Below are positions 25,880 to 34,019 of a stretch of 55,244 nucleotides of DNA, piece after piece. The DNA is from JBNKHG01 sp050290225. Lineage in GTDB: Bacteria > Pseudomonadota > Gammaproteobacteria > Pseudomonadales > Cellvibrionaceae. How positions within the stretch are numbered: position 1 is the first letter of the stretch; the number at the start of each line of letters is the position of its first letter. The notes below the pieces were generated by a model that did not search any database, was not told where the DNA came from, and was given only the letters and a program-made list of their open reading frames with translations. The DNA is taken from contig JBNKHG010000097.1 of the NCBI GenBank assembly GCA_050290225.1, positions 1 through 55,244 of the forward strand. The letters are read 5' to 3'. The position numbers were made by a program, and so were the translations under genes.

Positions 25880-27250
25880 CTATCGGGCTGCTATAAGGGA
25901 AGGGTTGTCATAGTAAAGCAATCCCTGGCAGATGGCGCGCAATTGCACGATGCCGTCGGCGGTAAGGTTGAGGCGTTGGTTGTGGCTGGTCATCAGGGGG
26001 GGGGCACTACCTTCGCAAAGTGCCGCCAGTATGTTTCCGAACTGGGCTTCAAAATTGAAGTTATAGCGCCCCTCAAGGTAATTGATGTCAAGGCTGTGGT
26101 AGCAAAGCAGTTGATCCAGGACCAGGCGCAGGTGCTTGCCACGGCTATCCAGCTCCAGGCCAGAGGCGACGGGCGGCATCCGTTGCTCTACGGCGGCGCG
26201 GTAATTGTCGGTATTGTGCAGGTTTTGGGTATACAGGCTACCGATCTGGGTGAACGCCGTGGGGCCAAAGCCCAGCAGGTCACTGACATTGGCTGCGTTA
26301 TAGCCGATGCAGGTGCGACGCAGGCGTTGACGAATCTGGGCCTGTGCCAAGCGGTCCCGGGGTAGCATAAAGCAGTCATTGCCCGCCACGCGATAGCCTG
26401 CGTTGCGTAAGGCGTTGTAAATCAACATAAATTGATTTCGCGACAGGTTTCCCTGGGCAATGGGCAGAGTTGGTGACAATCTTTCCTCAATCAGGTCCCC
26501 CAGGTAATCAAGTTGAATGCGTGCTGGCCGCAGGGTTATCAGCTGATCCAGCAACTGGCGCAGCAGATGCAGGTCCTGACTAGCGTGTCCATAGACAATT
26601 TGCAGGGTCAGTTCGTTGAAATCGTAGTCCCGGAGCAGTTTCAGTTTGTCCTGGAGGTACTGCGCCTTCTCCTGACTCAGCTGGCGGGTGTCGTCCGGAT
26701 ACTGGTTGAAACAGCACAGCAGCTGGTTGATCCCCAACCCCTTCAGTAAGGCCAGTGTTTCGTCGTTCACTTGGGGTAATTGCACTTCAGCACAATATTC
26801 CCGCTGGGGGTTGTGGTTAAGGCGGAACCGGCGGCTGATCACATACATGAGTTCGGTGATTTCCGCGGCGCTAAGCTGGTTGACCAGGTTGCGCCACTGA
26901 ATCAGGGCTATTGGGCGCCGACTGAAGGTGCTTGCCTGGATGTGGAGCTCATTGATCACAGTGTCCAGCAGCAGGCGTTTTTGTGCAGATTCGGTGTTCA
27001 CCAGTGTAGGGAAGTTGATGTATAGCCCCAACGGTGTGATATCCAGGGGATTGTTGCGAATGTAGAGGCTGTAATCCTCCCCGGAAAAATTGGGGGCGAA
27101 ACCTTTTTTCGGCGGGTGGCAGCGACTGGCCGCTCCCAGTTCCTCGCCGGTGCTTGCAATGACGCCAGTCATCCCTTGTTTGAAGGTGGAATCCTGGAAA
27201 ACTCTCACAATCTCTGTCAACCCCGTCTGTTGTTCGCCGTCGATAATCAA
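25880..27250 (-). CDS. HemN-family protein lacking the radical-SAM cluster motif
   Basis: The middle and C-terminal parts align in order with HemN, oxygen-independent coproporphyrinogen III oxidase: RLAQAQIRQRLRRTCIGYNA, DLLGFGPTAFTQIGSLYTQN and a closing segment ending near LLYYDN. However, the site that should read YVHIPFCxxxCxxC is YINFPTLVNTESAQ: all three Fe-S cysteines are gone (Leu83, Glu87, Gln90). The SAM-binding GGGTP stretch is replaced by WRNLVNQ. The protein therefore should not catalyse the HemN reaction. It has 456 codons from TTG at 27250, or 430 from ATG at 27172; both starts have weak ribosome sites. The frame is open throughout, which argues against simple decay. The position next to fnr is where a functional hemN usually lies in relatives. 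Possible roles are haem or porphyrin binding, or regulation; this is not known. Confidence 0.78.
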   Translation of the reverse strand: MIIDGEQQTGLTEIVRVFQDSTFKQGMTGVIASTGEELGAASRCHPPKKGFAPNFSGEDYSLYIRNNPLDITPLGLYINFPTLVNTESAQKRLLLDTVINELHIQASTFSRRPIALIQWRNLVNQLSAAEITELMYVISRRFRLNHNPQREYCAEVQLPQVNDETLALLKGLGINQLLCCFNQYPDDTRQLSQEKAQYLQDKLKLLRDYDFNELTLQIVYGHASQDLHLLRQLLDQLITLRPARIQLDYLGDLIEERLSPTLPIAQGNLSRNQFMLIYNALRNAGYRVAGNDCFMLPRDRLAQAQIRQRLRRTCIGYNAANVSDLLGFGPTAFTQIGSLYTQNLHNTDNYRAAVEQRMPPVASGLELDSRGKHLRLVLDQLLCYHSLDINYLEGRYNFNFEAQFGNILAALCEGSAPPLMTSHNQRLNLTADGIVQLRAICQGLLYYDNPSLIAAR

Positions 27251-27298
27251 TGGCTAAAAACACAACAGCAGTTTAACCCAGGGGTTATCTGTCAGGGA

Positions 27299-27312
27299 TT
27301 GATCCAGGTCAA
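27299..27312 (-). promoter_or_regulatory. Fnr/Anr-type box upstream of hemN-like gene
   Basis: TTGATCCAGGTCAA matches the consensus at 9 of 10 specified positions. It lies about 50 bp upstream of the TTG start of the hemN-like gene and 220 bp upstream of usp, so control of the hemN-like gene is more likely. The matching -10 on the minus strand (TTAAAC, 27271-27276) is weak. Confidence 0.6.
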
Positions 27313-27411
27313 CGCCATGGGCAGGGGATTCGGGGATAGCCTGGGAGCGAGTCCCCACTTGTTGAACAGAGGATTAATCAGCAGGCGCAAGTAGAAAGAA
27401 AAGGCCCGCGC

Positions 27412-27452
27412 TTGATATGAGTCATATTCGATTTCTAACCCCTTGGTATTAT
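27412..27452 (+). promoter_or_regulatory. Candidate class II Fnr promoter of the usp gene
   Basis: TTGATATGAGTCAT at 27412-27425 fits the Fnr consensus at 8 of 10 positions. A -10 hexamer TATTAT lies at 27447-27452. A start near 27459-27460 would put the box centre at about -41.5, exactly the class II position. The predicted leader of about 70 nt contains the hairpin listed next. Confidence 0.6.
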
Positions 27453-27468
27453 GAATTTACATCCTGAA

Positions 27469-27489
27469 GGGCAACCCGGAGGGTTGCCC
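27469..27489 (+). other. Strong hairpin in the usp leader
   Basis: GGGCAACCC-GGA-GGGTTGCCC is a perfect 9-bp stem with a 3-nt loop, inside the predicted 5' leader. It is not followed by Ts, so it is not a terminator. It ends about 40 nt before the ATG and could stabilise the mRNA. Confidence 0.6.
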
Positions 27490-27530
27490 ACTAAAGAAAC
27501 TGTTTTTAAAACCTGAGTGGAGAGGTTGGC

Positions 27531-28343
27531 ATGAATATGGAAACCGCAGAACGCGTTCTGGTTGTTGTAGATCCCACCAAGGACAACCACCCGGCCCTTG
27601 ACCGTTCAGTCATTACCTCGCGTATTCGCACACCGCGCCCGAAAATTCATGTGTTTATGGGAGTGGATGGTGAGAGCATCGACACCCGTGCGACCAACCC
27701 CGCCCTGTATCGCAATGCCGAGTGGTTTATCAATATGTTGAAGCCGCTTGAAGATGAAGGTTTGGATTTTACCAGCCAGGCCTCGTGGTCTACTGAGTGG
27801 CAGCAGTCCATTCTGGAAGCGGCCAAGCAGATTCAGGCGGATATGATTGTTATCCCGGATTACTCAATCAATGCCCATGCTGGTTTTCTGTCGGACTCCA
27901 ACTGGGCGCTGTTGCGAAAGTCCCAGTGTCCGGTCTTGATTGTGCGGCCCGAGGCCCGTGCCCAGCGCAAGACTATCCTGGCCGCAATCAACGTGCAGGC
28001 CAAGGATGAGCGCTACCTTAAACTTAATGAGAAAGTGTTGGCGCGCGGCAAGTGGGCGGCGGATCACTACGGTGCCGAATTTCATGTGGTCAATGCATAC
28101 TCGGATTCCCTGCACTACCCGGATCTCGGTCAAATCGTGCGCAATACCGGCCTCAGTTCTGAGTTTATTCACGTAAAACAGGGAGCGCCGGAAGATGTTA
28201 TTTCAGAAATGGCCCGGGAGTTGAACGCCGATGTGGTAGTGATCGGCACCCTGGCTCGGGAGGGGGTACTTGCTGCCATGCGGGGTAATACCTCTGAAAA
28301 GGTCATTGGGAAGGTGAAACAGGACGTAATGACCCTGAACTGA
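27531..28343 (+). CDS. Tandem universal stress protein (UspE-like)
   Basis: A 270-residue cytoplasmic protein with two Usp domains, about 1-140 and 145-270. The first has RVLVVVDPTKDNHPALD and ends SQCPVLIVRP. The second has KTILAAINVQAKDE and ends with VVIGTLAREGVLAAMRGNTSEKVI, close to the ATP-binding G-2x-G-9x-G(S/T) pattern. UspE proteins promote stress survival and are linked to oxygen limitation. The ATG follows GGAGAGG. A Usp gene beside fnr is a common gammaproteobacterial pairing, and the promoter here carries an Fnr-like box. Confidence 0.88.
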   Translation: MNMETAERVLVVVDPTKDNHPALDRSVITSRIRTPRPKIHVFMGVDGESIDTRATNPALYRNAEWFINMLKPLEDEGLDFTSQASWSTEWQQSILEAAKQIQADMIVIPDYSINAHAGFLSDSNWALLRKSQCPVLIVRPEARAQRKTILAAINVQAKDERYLKLNEKVLARGKWAADHYGAEFHVVNAYSDSLHYPDLGQIVRNTGLSSEFIHVKQGAPEDVISEMARELNADVVVIGTLAREGVLAAMRGNTSEKVIGKVKQDVMTLN

Positions 28344-28385
28344 TCTGGCTATTGTTTAACCTGATTCACTCGACTGTAGAGCTTT

Positions 28386-28415
28386 GGGCCCACCGCAAGG
28401 TGAGGCCCTTTTTTT
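28386..28415 (+). terminator. Intrinsic terminator after usp
   Basis: GGGCC-CACC-GCAA-GGTG-AGGCCC followed by seven Ts, 40 bp behind the stop. A second GC-rich hairpin pair (28425-28480) lies between it and the converging mmsA end. Confidence 0.88.
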
Positions 28416-28512
28416 ATAGCTAAATAAGCCCGCAAGGGCGGGCCGACAACAGACTGGCGGCTCGGATAAGCCGCCAAGCGAGGAGTGGTTGTTGCAGGCG
28501 AATTGCCAGTCG

Positions 28513-30009
28513 TTAATCGTTGCTGGGAAAACTGAACTGGGCACCTTCACGCACCCCGGCCGACGGCCAGCGCTGGGTAATGGTCTTGCGTTTGGTGTAG
28601 AAGCGCACCGCATCGGGGCCGTAGGCGTGCAAGTCGCCGAACAGGGAACGTTTCCAGCCACCGAAGCTGTGGTAGGCCACCGGCACCGGCAGCGGGATGT
28701 TGATACCCACCATGCCCACCAGGATATTGTCGCTGAAGTAGCGCGCCGCCTCACCGTCACGGGTAAAGATACAGGTGCCGTTACCGTACTCGTGGTCGTT
28801 GATCAGTTGCATGGCTTCCTCCATGCTCTCGGCGCGTACCACCAGTAATACGGGGCCAAAGATCTCCTCCCTGTAGCAGGTCATATGGGGCTTAACTTGA
28901 TCGATCAGGGTGCCGCCGACAAAGAAACCATTTTCATAACCCTCAACCACAGGGTTGCGACCGTCGACCACAACGACAGCGCCCTGCTGTTCGGCACTGT
29001 CGATATAACCGGTAACCTTGTCCTTGTGTTGCCGCGTAATCAGCGGGCCAAAGTCGTTGCTGTTATCGGTGTAGGCACCTACCTTCAGGGGCTCCATGCT
29101 GCTGGTCATCTTTTCGATCAGGGCATCGGCGGCTTCGTCGCCAACACAGACGGCAACCGACAGCGCCATACAGCGTTCGCCGGAGGAACCGAAAGCGGCA
29201 CCGGTCAAGGCGGCCACGGCATTGTCCATATCGGCATCAGGCATGACGATGGCGTGGTTCTTGGCCCCGCCCAGAGCCTGACATCGCTTTCCGTGAGCAT
29301 TGGCGGTGCTGTAAATATATTCCGCAATGGGGGTGGAACCGACAAAACTGACCGCCATAACGCGATCATCTGTCAGCAGCGTATCCACGGCTTCCTTGTC
29401 TCCGTTGACCACATTCAGTACGCCATCGGGCAGGCCGGCTTCCTGTAACAGCTCGGCGATAAGCATGGTTGAACTGGGATCCCGTTCCGACGGTTTCAGT
29501 ACGAAGGTGTTGCCACAGACGATCGCCATGGGGTACATCCACAGCGGTACCATGGCGGGGAAGTTAAAGGGGGTAATGCCGGCGACCACGCCCAGGGGCT
29601 GGAATTCGCTCCAGGAATCGATTCCGGGTCCGACGTTGCGACTGTGTTCGCCCTTGAGCAACTCCGGGGCGTAACAGGCATACTCGACATTTTCGATGCC
29701 GCGGGTCAGCTCGCCCATGGCATCGTGGGCGATTTTTCCGTGTTCTTCACCGATTAGCTGGCAGATTTTGTCGGCGTTTTCTTCCAGCAGCTCTTTAAAG
29801 CGGAACATGACCCGGGCGCGCTTGGCCGGCGGCGTGTTGCGCCATGCCGGGTAAGCGGCTTGGGCGGCAGCAATGGCTTCTTCCACGGTCGTTTTGGAGG
29901 CCAGGGCCACCTGCTTGGTAGTTTCTCCGGTAGCGGGGTTGAAAACATCCTGGGTGCGTTCTGCATCATTACGGACGCTGCCATTAATAAGATGGCCGAT
30001 TGTTGTCAT
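28513..30009 (-). CDS. mmsA: Methylmalonate/malonate-semialdehyde dehydrogenase (CoA-acylating)
   Basis: This enzyme oxidises (methyl)malonate semialdehyde with NAD+ and CoA to propionyl- or acetyl-CoA. It has 498 residues from the ATG at 30009 (AGAGG upstream). Motifs are GVVAGITPFNFPAMVPLWM, the NAD loop AVSFVGSTPIAEYI, and the catalytic Cys280 in SSGERCMALSVAV, with Arg before Cys as in the MmsA group. YGNGTCIFTRDG and PLPVPVAYHSFGGWK at the C-terminus are also MmsA-type. The aminotransferase gene upstream on the same strand supplies malonate semialdehyde from beta-alanine, so the pair forms a degradation route to acetyl-CoA. Confidence 0.94.
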   Translation of the reverse strand: MTTIGHLINGSVRNDAERTQDVFNPATGETTKQVALASKTTVEEAIAAAQAAYPAWRNTPPAKRARVMFRFKELLEENADKICQLIGEEHGKIAHDAMGELTRGIENVEYACYAPELLKGEHSRNVGPGIDSWSEFQPLGVVAGITPFNFPAMVPLWMYPMAIVCGNTFVLKPSERDPSSTMLIAELLQEAGLPDGVLNVVNGDKEAVDTLLTDDRVMAVSFVGSTPIAEYIYSTANAHGKRCQALGGAKNHAIVMPDADMDNAVAALTGAAFGSSGERCMALSVAVCVGDEAADALIEKMTSSMEPLKVGAYTDNSNDFGPLITRQHKDKVTGYIDSAEQQGAVVVVDGRNPVVEGYENGFFVGGTLIDQVKPHMTCYREEIFGPVLLVVRAESMEEAMQLINDHEYGNGTCIFTRDGEAARYFSDNILVGMVGINIPLPVPVAYHSFGGWKRSLFGDLHAYGPDAVRFYTKRKTITQRWPSAGVREGAQFSFPSND

Positions 30010-30166
30010 TGGATAAAACCTCTTTTTGAATTGCAATATTCTGTGCCGTCATCGAGACTTGAACCACTCACGATAACTGCGGTGTTCCGCTGGTGCTGGA
30101 TCATTTCCGCTTGAGTGCGACGACGATCCGATTGTGGGGTAGTTGATATACCGGGCTAAGATTGCT

Positions 30167-31498
30167 TTAGTTCAATTCGTTAAACGATTCGCCCAGAGCA
30201 TTTACCAGGCGATCAATCTCTTCCCGCTCGACGATAAACGGCAGTCCCAGTTGAATGGTGTCAGCGCCGTAACGTACGTAGAAGCCTTTTCCCCACATCT
30301 TCATGGCCACCTGGAAGGGACGCAGGGCCGGTTCGCCCGGGGTGTGCTCCAGGGTGAATCCTGCAGCAAAACCGTAGTTGCGGATATCGTTTACATACTT
30401 GCAGCGCTTTAACTGGTGTACGGCGTTTTCGAAATAGGGGCTCAGTTCTTTCACCCGCTCTACCAGCTTGTTTTTCTTCAGCACATCCAAAGCAGCCAGA
30501 CCCGCCGCACAGGCAACGGGGTGGGCCGAGTAGGTATAGCCGTGGGGCATTTCCACCAGGTAGTCCGGGCCGCCATTGTCCATGAAGGTGTCGTAGATTT
30601 CCTGCTTTACAACCACGGCCCCCATGGGGACAGCGCCGTTGGTGAGCTGTTTGGCGGTGTTGATAATATCGGGCACCACACCAAAAGCCTCGGCGCCGGT
30701 ATTGGCGCCCATACGACCGAAGGCACAAATCACCTCGTCGAAGATCAGCAGGATATTGTGCTGGTCACAGATTTCCCGCAGGCGTTGCAGGTAACCCCGG
30801 GGAGGTGGCAACACACCGGCGGATCCGGCAAGGGGCTCGACGATGACGGCGGCTATATTGGAGGCATCGTGCAGGGCGATCTTCTCCACCAATTCATTGG
30901 CCAACTCGGCGCCATTTTCAGGCAGGCCGCGGGTAAATTCATTGCCCTTGATCAAGGTGTGGGCGAGGTGGTCGGCATGAACCGCATCGCCGTAAAGGGC
31001 ACGGTTACCGCCAATACCGCCGACGCTGATACCGCCGAAGTTAACGCCGTGGTAGCCCTTGGCGCGGCCGATCAGCCTGGTTTTGCCGGCTTGACCTTTC
31101 TTGCGCCAGTAGGCGCGGGCGATTTTCAGGGAGGTGTCGGCAGACTCGGAGCCAGAGCCGGTGTAGAACACCCGGTTCAGGCCCTCGGGCATGAATTCGG
31201 TGATTTTCTCCGCCAGTTGGAAAGACTTGGGATGGCCAAATTGAAAGGCCGGACTGTAGTCCAGCTGTTTGATCTGCTGGGCAACCGCCTCGTTAATCTC
31301 GGGCACGCTGTGCCCCAGGCCACAGGTCCAGAGGCCAGAGAGCGCATCGAAAATCCTGCGGCCCTCGGCGTCAGTGAAATAGGCGCCTTTGGCGGCGGTG
31401 ATTATCCGGGGATCCCGTTTGAATTGGCGGTTACCGGAGAATGCCATCCAGTGGGCATCCAGCTGTTCTTGCGTCAGGCCGGCAAGTTTGTCGGTCAT
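30167..31498 (-). CDS. bauA: Omega-amino acid (beta-alanine):pyruvate aminotransferase
   Basis: A class III PLP enzyme that transfers the amino group of beta-alanine to pyruvate. The 443 residues contain the cofactor loop TGSGSESADTSLKIARAYW, the Asp of LLIFDEVICAFGRMG, and the PLP Lys283 in INTAKQLTNGAVPMGA. The N-terminal LDAHWMAFSGNRQFKRDPR is typical of the beta-alanine group rather than ornithine or GABA enzymes. mmsA follows 157 bp downstream. A LysR gene is divergent upstream. Substrate assignment follows family and context. Confidence 0.9.
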   Translation of the reverse strand: MTDKLAGLTQEQLDAHWMAFSGNRQFKRDPRIITAAKGAYFTDAEGRRIFDALSGLWTCGLGHSVPEINEAVAQQIKQLDYSPAFQFGHPKSFQLAEKITEFMPEGLNRVFYTGSGSESADTSLKIARAYWRKKGQAGKTRLIGRAKGYHGVNFGGISVGGIGGNRALYGDAVHADHLAHTLIKGNEFTRGLPENGAELANELVEKIALHDASNIAAVIVEPLAGSAGVLPPPRGYLQRLREICDQHNILLIFDEVICAFGRMGANTGAEAFGVVPDIINTAKQLTNGAVPMGAVVVKQEIYDTFMDNGGPDYLVEMPHGYTYSAHPVACAAGLAALDVLKKNKLVERVKELSPYFENAVHQLKRCKYVNDIRNYGFAAGFTLEHTPGEPALRPFQVAMKMWGKGFYVRYGADTIQLGLPFIVEREEIDRLVNALGESFNELN

Positions 31499-31557
31499 CG
31501 TTGTTCTCTCTCATTGACGGTAAGGGGTGGAATAGGATTACTGTAGCGGGTTTTTTA

Positions 31558-31607
31558 TGTTTCATAAATTGCTATATATAAATCTTTAGTGTGATAATTA
31601 TGAAACA
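31558..31607. promoter_or_regulatory. Inverted repeat between bauA and LysR gene, candidate operator
   Basis: TGTTTCATAA at 31558-31567 and its exact reverse complement TTATGAAACA at 31598-31607 lie 30 bp apart in the 131-bp divergent region, with AT-rich DNA between. Two half-site clusters of this kind suit a LysR tetramer acting on both promoters. Confidence 0.65.
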
Positions 31608-31629
31608 TTGTTGGTGAGGGTAACTCCGT

Positions 31630-32553
31630 ATGAAACAGCGAGCATTCCTGGGGCAGTTGAGCGATATCGACATTCGCCTCCTGCGGGTGTTTCGGGTGGT
31701 GGCCGAAGCGGGTGGAATCAGTGCCGCCGAGTTGGAGCTCAATATCGGAAGATCCACGGTTTCCCGTCATATCAAGGACCTGGAAATTCGCCTGGGGGTG
31801 ACCCTGTGCCGGCGAGGACGCAGCGGTTTCTCCCTCACCGACGAGGGCCAAAAGATTTACCAAGCGACCCTGCGGCTATTGGGCTCCCTGGATGAGTTCC
31901 GGGCTGAGGTGGACGATGTGCACCGGCGCATGACCGGCAGCATTAGCCTGGCGTTGTTCGACAAAACCGCTTCCAATCCCGAGGCTCGTATTTACAAAGC
32001 CTTGGCGCTGTTCGACGATCGGGCTCCGGGGGTGAGTCTCGATATCTATGTGGAGCCGCTCAATGAAATCGAGCGGGGCGTTATGGAAGGGCGTTTTCAA
32101 TTGGGCGTGATCCCGGCCCACCGGGCCTCGCCGAGTCTGGATTACCACCCCCTGTTCGAGGAACAGATGTACCTCTACTGCGGCTACGGTCATCCGCTAT
32201 TTTCCCGCGCTGATATCACTATCAAAAACCCCGATATTCTCGACTGCAAATACGCGGGTCTGGGTTATCACTCTCCCAATATGGAAATTGGCCGACGTCT
32301 CGCCATGGAACGTCATGCCACGGTCTACGATCAGGAGGCCATTGTTCACTTTCTTCTGTCGGGACGTTACCTGGGGTATCTGCCGGATCACTACGCCAAG
32401 CCTTTTGTGGAACAGGGGCAGATTCGCCCGGTGGGGATGGAGACATTTCAGTACCGTTGTGATTTCCAGGCTATTGTGCGTCACGCCCCCAAACCCTCGC
32501 GGGTGGTGCAATTATTTTTGGATTGTCTGCAGGAGGCGCATGGAGGGGGTTAG
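31630..32553 (+). CDS. LysR-family regulator, probably of bauA-mmsA
   Basis: A 307-residue LysR protein. The winged helix-turn-helix is at about 15-75 (LLRVFRVVAEAGGISAAELELNIGRSTVSRHIKDLE), and the effector domain spans about 100-295. The recognition helix is preserved. It is divergent from the aminotransferase gene with a shared 131-bp region. Regulation of beta-alanine use is inferred from position; the inducer is unknown. The gene following it (+ strand) is decayed. Confidence 0.88.
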   Translation: MKQRAFLGQLSDIDIRLLRVFRVVAEAGGISAAELELNIGRSTVSRHIKDLEIRLGVTLCRRGRSGFSLTDEGQKIYQATLRLLGSLDEFRAEVDDVHRRMTGSISLALFDKTASNPEARIYKALALFDDRAPGVSLDIYVEPLNEIERGVMEGRFQLGVIPAHRASPSLDYHPLFEEQMYLYCGYGHPLFSRADITIKNPDILDCKYAGLGYHSPNMEIGRRLAMERHATVYDQEAIVHFLLSGRYLGYLPDHYAKPFVEQGQIRPVGMETFQYRCDFQAIVRHAPKPSRVVQLFLDCLQEAHGGG

Positions 32554-33187
32554 GGAAATTAGGGAAGTCTTGGTTGTGCCATTAGTGGACTGTTTCTTTT
32601 GGTTGGTTTGGCGTTTACGGGGAGATTGCCAAGGAGTGCCGGGAGCTGCTGAACGCGCCCGCCGAACGGGAGTGCTCCCGGTTGGATGAAAAGCTTTACT
32701 TCGAGTGCTTCGGTTCCCCCCGTCGCGGCGAAGCCCACATCAGCTTGAGGAGAGAGTCATGTCGAAAAATACAGCGTTCATCAGGCCCACCTCACGCAGC
32801 AGGCGGCGGACGAGCTGATCGGCTACCTGTACTTGCTGATCGAGGGTCTGCAAGAGCAATACTGTAGCCAGCCGTTGGAGGAGTAGCCTGAAGATAGTTG
32901 GGGTGAAGGGCCGGCTGATTTTAACGATGAATTGCAGTTCTAATCGGAGTTGGGGTTAGTGATGGCGAGGAGAACCTCGCCATCGTGCTGTTGAGCTACT
33001 CGGCTTGCGTCGGCTAACGGTCATCGACGGATCCTGTTTGCAAAAAGGCCAGCCGTATACCCGCTGTTATTTGTATACGGTCTATTTTTAGGTAAAAAAG
33101 CGCTCCCTACCAATCGATTCGCTTGTCCGGGAGCACCAACGATAAACCCTGGAGTCAATAAGGCAGCAGGGATTAGGAGGGATCGGT
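32554..33187. other. Eroded region with coding-like remnants
   Basis: No intact gene is seen. Between about 32600 and 32760 one frame reads YGEIAKECRELLNAP and LDEKLYFECFGSPRRG without a start. A second frame at 32761-32886 reads HQAHLTQQAADELIGYLYLL and stops at 32884-32886. An ATG at 32759 has a good ribosome site (GAGGAGAGAGTC) but opens a frame of about 19 codons only; a shift would join it to the second frame. This looks like one or two small genes broken by indels. I cannot name them. Confidence 0.4.
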
Positions 33188-33490
33188 TTAGATATCGATT
33201 GTCTGTGGCTCCAGGCCGAACAGAACACCCCCGTAGTTTTCACCGTAAGGGAAGGGGTTGTTGGCAGTATGCCCCCTGGCCATATGCAGGTCTAGAAAGG
33301 CCTGTTGAATCACCCCCCCCCCGTACATTGCCTTGGCACCACTGAACATCATCAGTTTATCAATGGCCTGCATGCAAGCTTCAACAGTCGCCGTGCAGGA
33401 CGCGCCCAGCCTGGAGCGGTTTTCGATCGTCCAGGTGTTCTTAGCGGCATGTTCCAGAATCTCGTCACAGTCGCGCCTATACACAAGCAG
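33188..33490 (-). pseudogene. C-terminal fragment, acyl-CoA-dehydrogenase-like flavin oxygenase
   Basis: About 100 residues (YRRDCDEILEHAAKNTW, then CMQAIDKLMMFSGAKAMYGG, FLDLHMARGHTANN) match the C-terminal helical domain of acyl-CoA-dehydrogenase-fold flavin monooxygenases of the HpaB/HsaA kind. The catalytic N-terminal two thirds are missing. The resemblance stops at about 33490, where the opposite strand begins to look like a transporter end. It is a 5'-truncated remnant. Confidence 0.6.
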
Positions 33491-33504
33491 GCGTTCGTCC
33501 AGCG

Positions 33505-33679
33505 TGCGAAGGCCCTTTGGGCAGGTCACCTCCTGTTCGCGGGATTCTGCCTGCTAGCCTTCTTCTTCGTTTGGCTGTTCGTGCCGGAGACAAAAGGTAA
33601 AACCCTGGAAGAAATGGAATCCTTGTGGACCGGCGAGAAGGTGTTCCACAGTGCCGACCAGGTCGAGCCTGAGGGATGA
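33505..33679 (+). pseudogene. C-terminal fragment of a sugar-porter MFS transporter
   Basis: The last helix and tail of a sugar-porter-family transporter: GHLLFAGFCLLAFFFVWLFV followed by PETKGKTLEEMESLW, the family's PETKG signature. The upstream 11 helices are absent. The frame is open upstream into the antisense of the previous fragment, which is not meaningful. The two fragments sit back to back at about 33500. Confidence 0.8.
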
Positions 33680-34019
33680 GGCATATAGTAGAGCTATAGG
33701 TCAATCAGACTTGGATTTAACGGCTCCAACTTCAGCGACTTGAGGGGGATCACCGTTTTGCTGGTGATTGCCGCCGGCTGCTATGTGCAGCCGGGTTGAG
33801 GCATTGTACGCAGCGGTCTCATTCAGGGTTGGTGGTCCATTCTGTGTGGCCAGTCCCAGGGCGGCGGCGTTGTTGGCGTTGCCTGATAAGCCCGGCCAGA
33901 GGATCACTGGTGGATAAGGACACCTTGGCCGATGCCCCGGCGAGCGGCCACCGGGTGGTTATGCTGCGGACACATTCGAGTTCGAAGATCGGGTAGGCCA
34001 TGTGCTATCCACGGAATAA
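33680..34019. other. No intact gene; possible decayed transporter end
   Basis: A short + frame at about 33710-33800 (NFSDLRGITVLLVIAAGCYV, then stop) looks like the tail of a membrane protein but lacks any start. The rest shows nothing I can support. Confidence 0.35.

Noticed and set aside
30416..31546. 376-codon + frame opposite the aminotransferase gene
   Set aside because: Antisense shadow caused by codon bias; no protein features.
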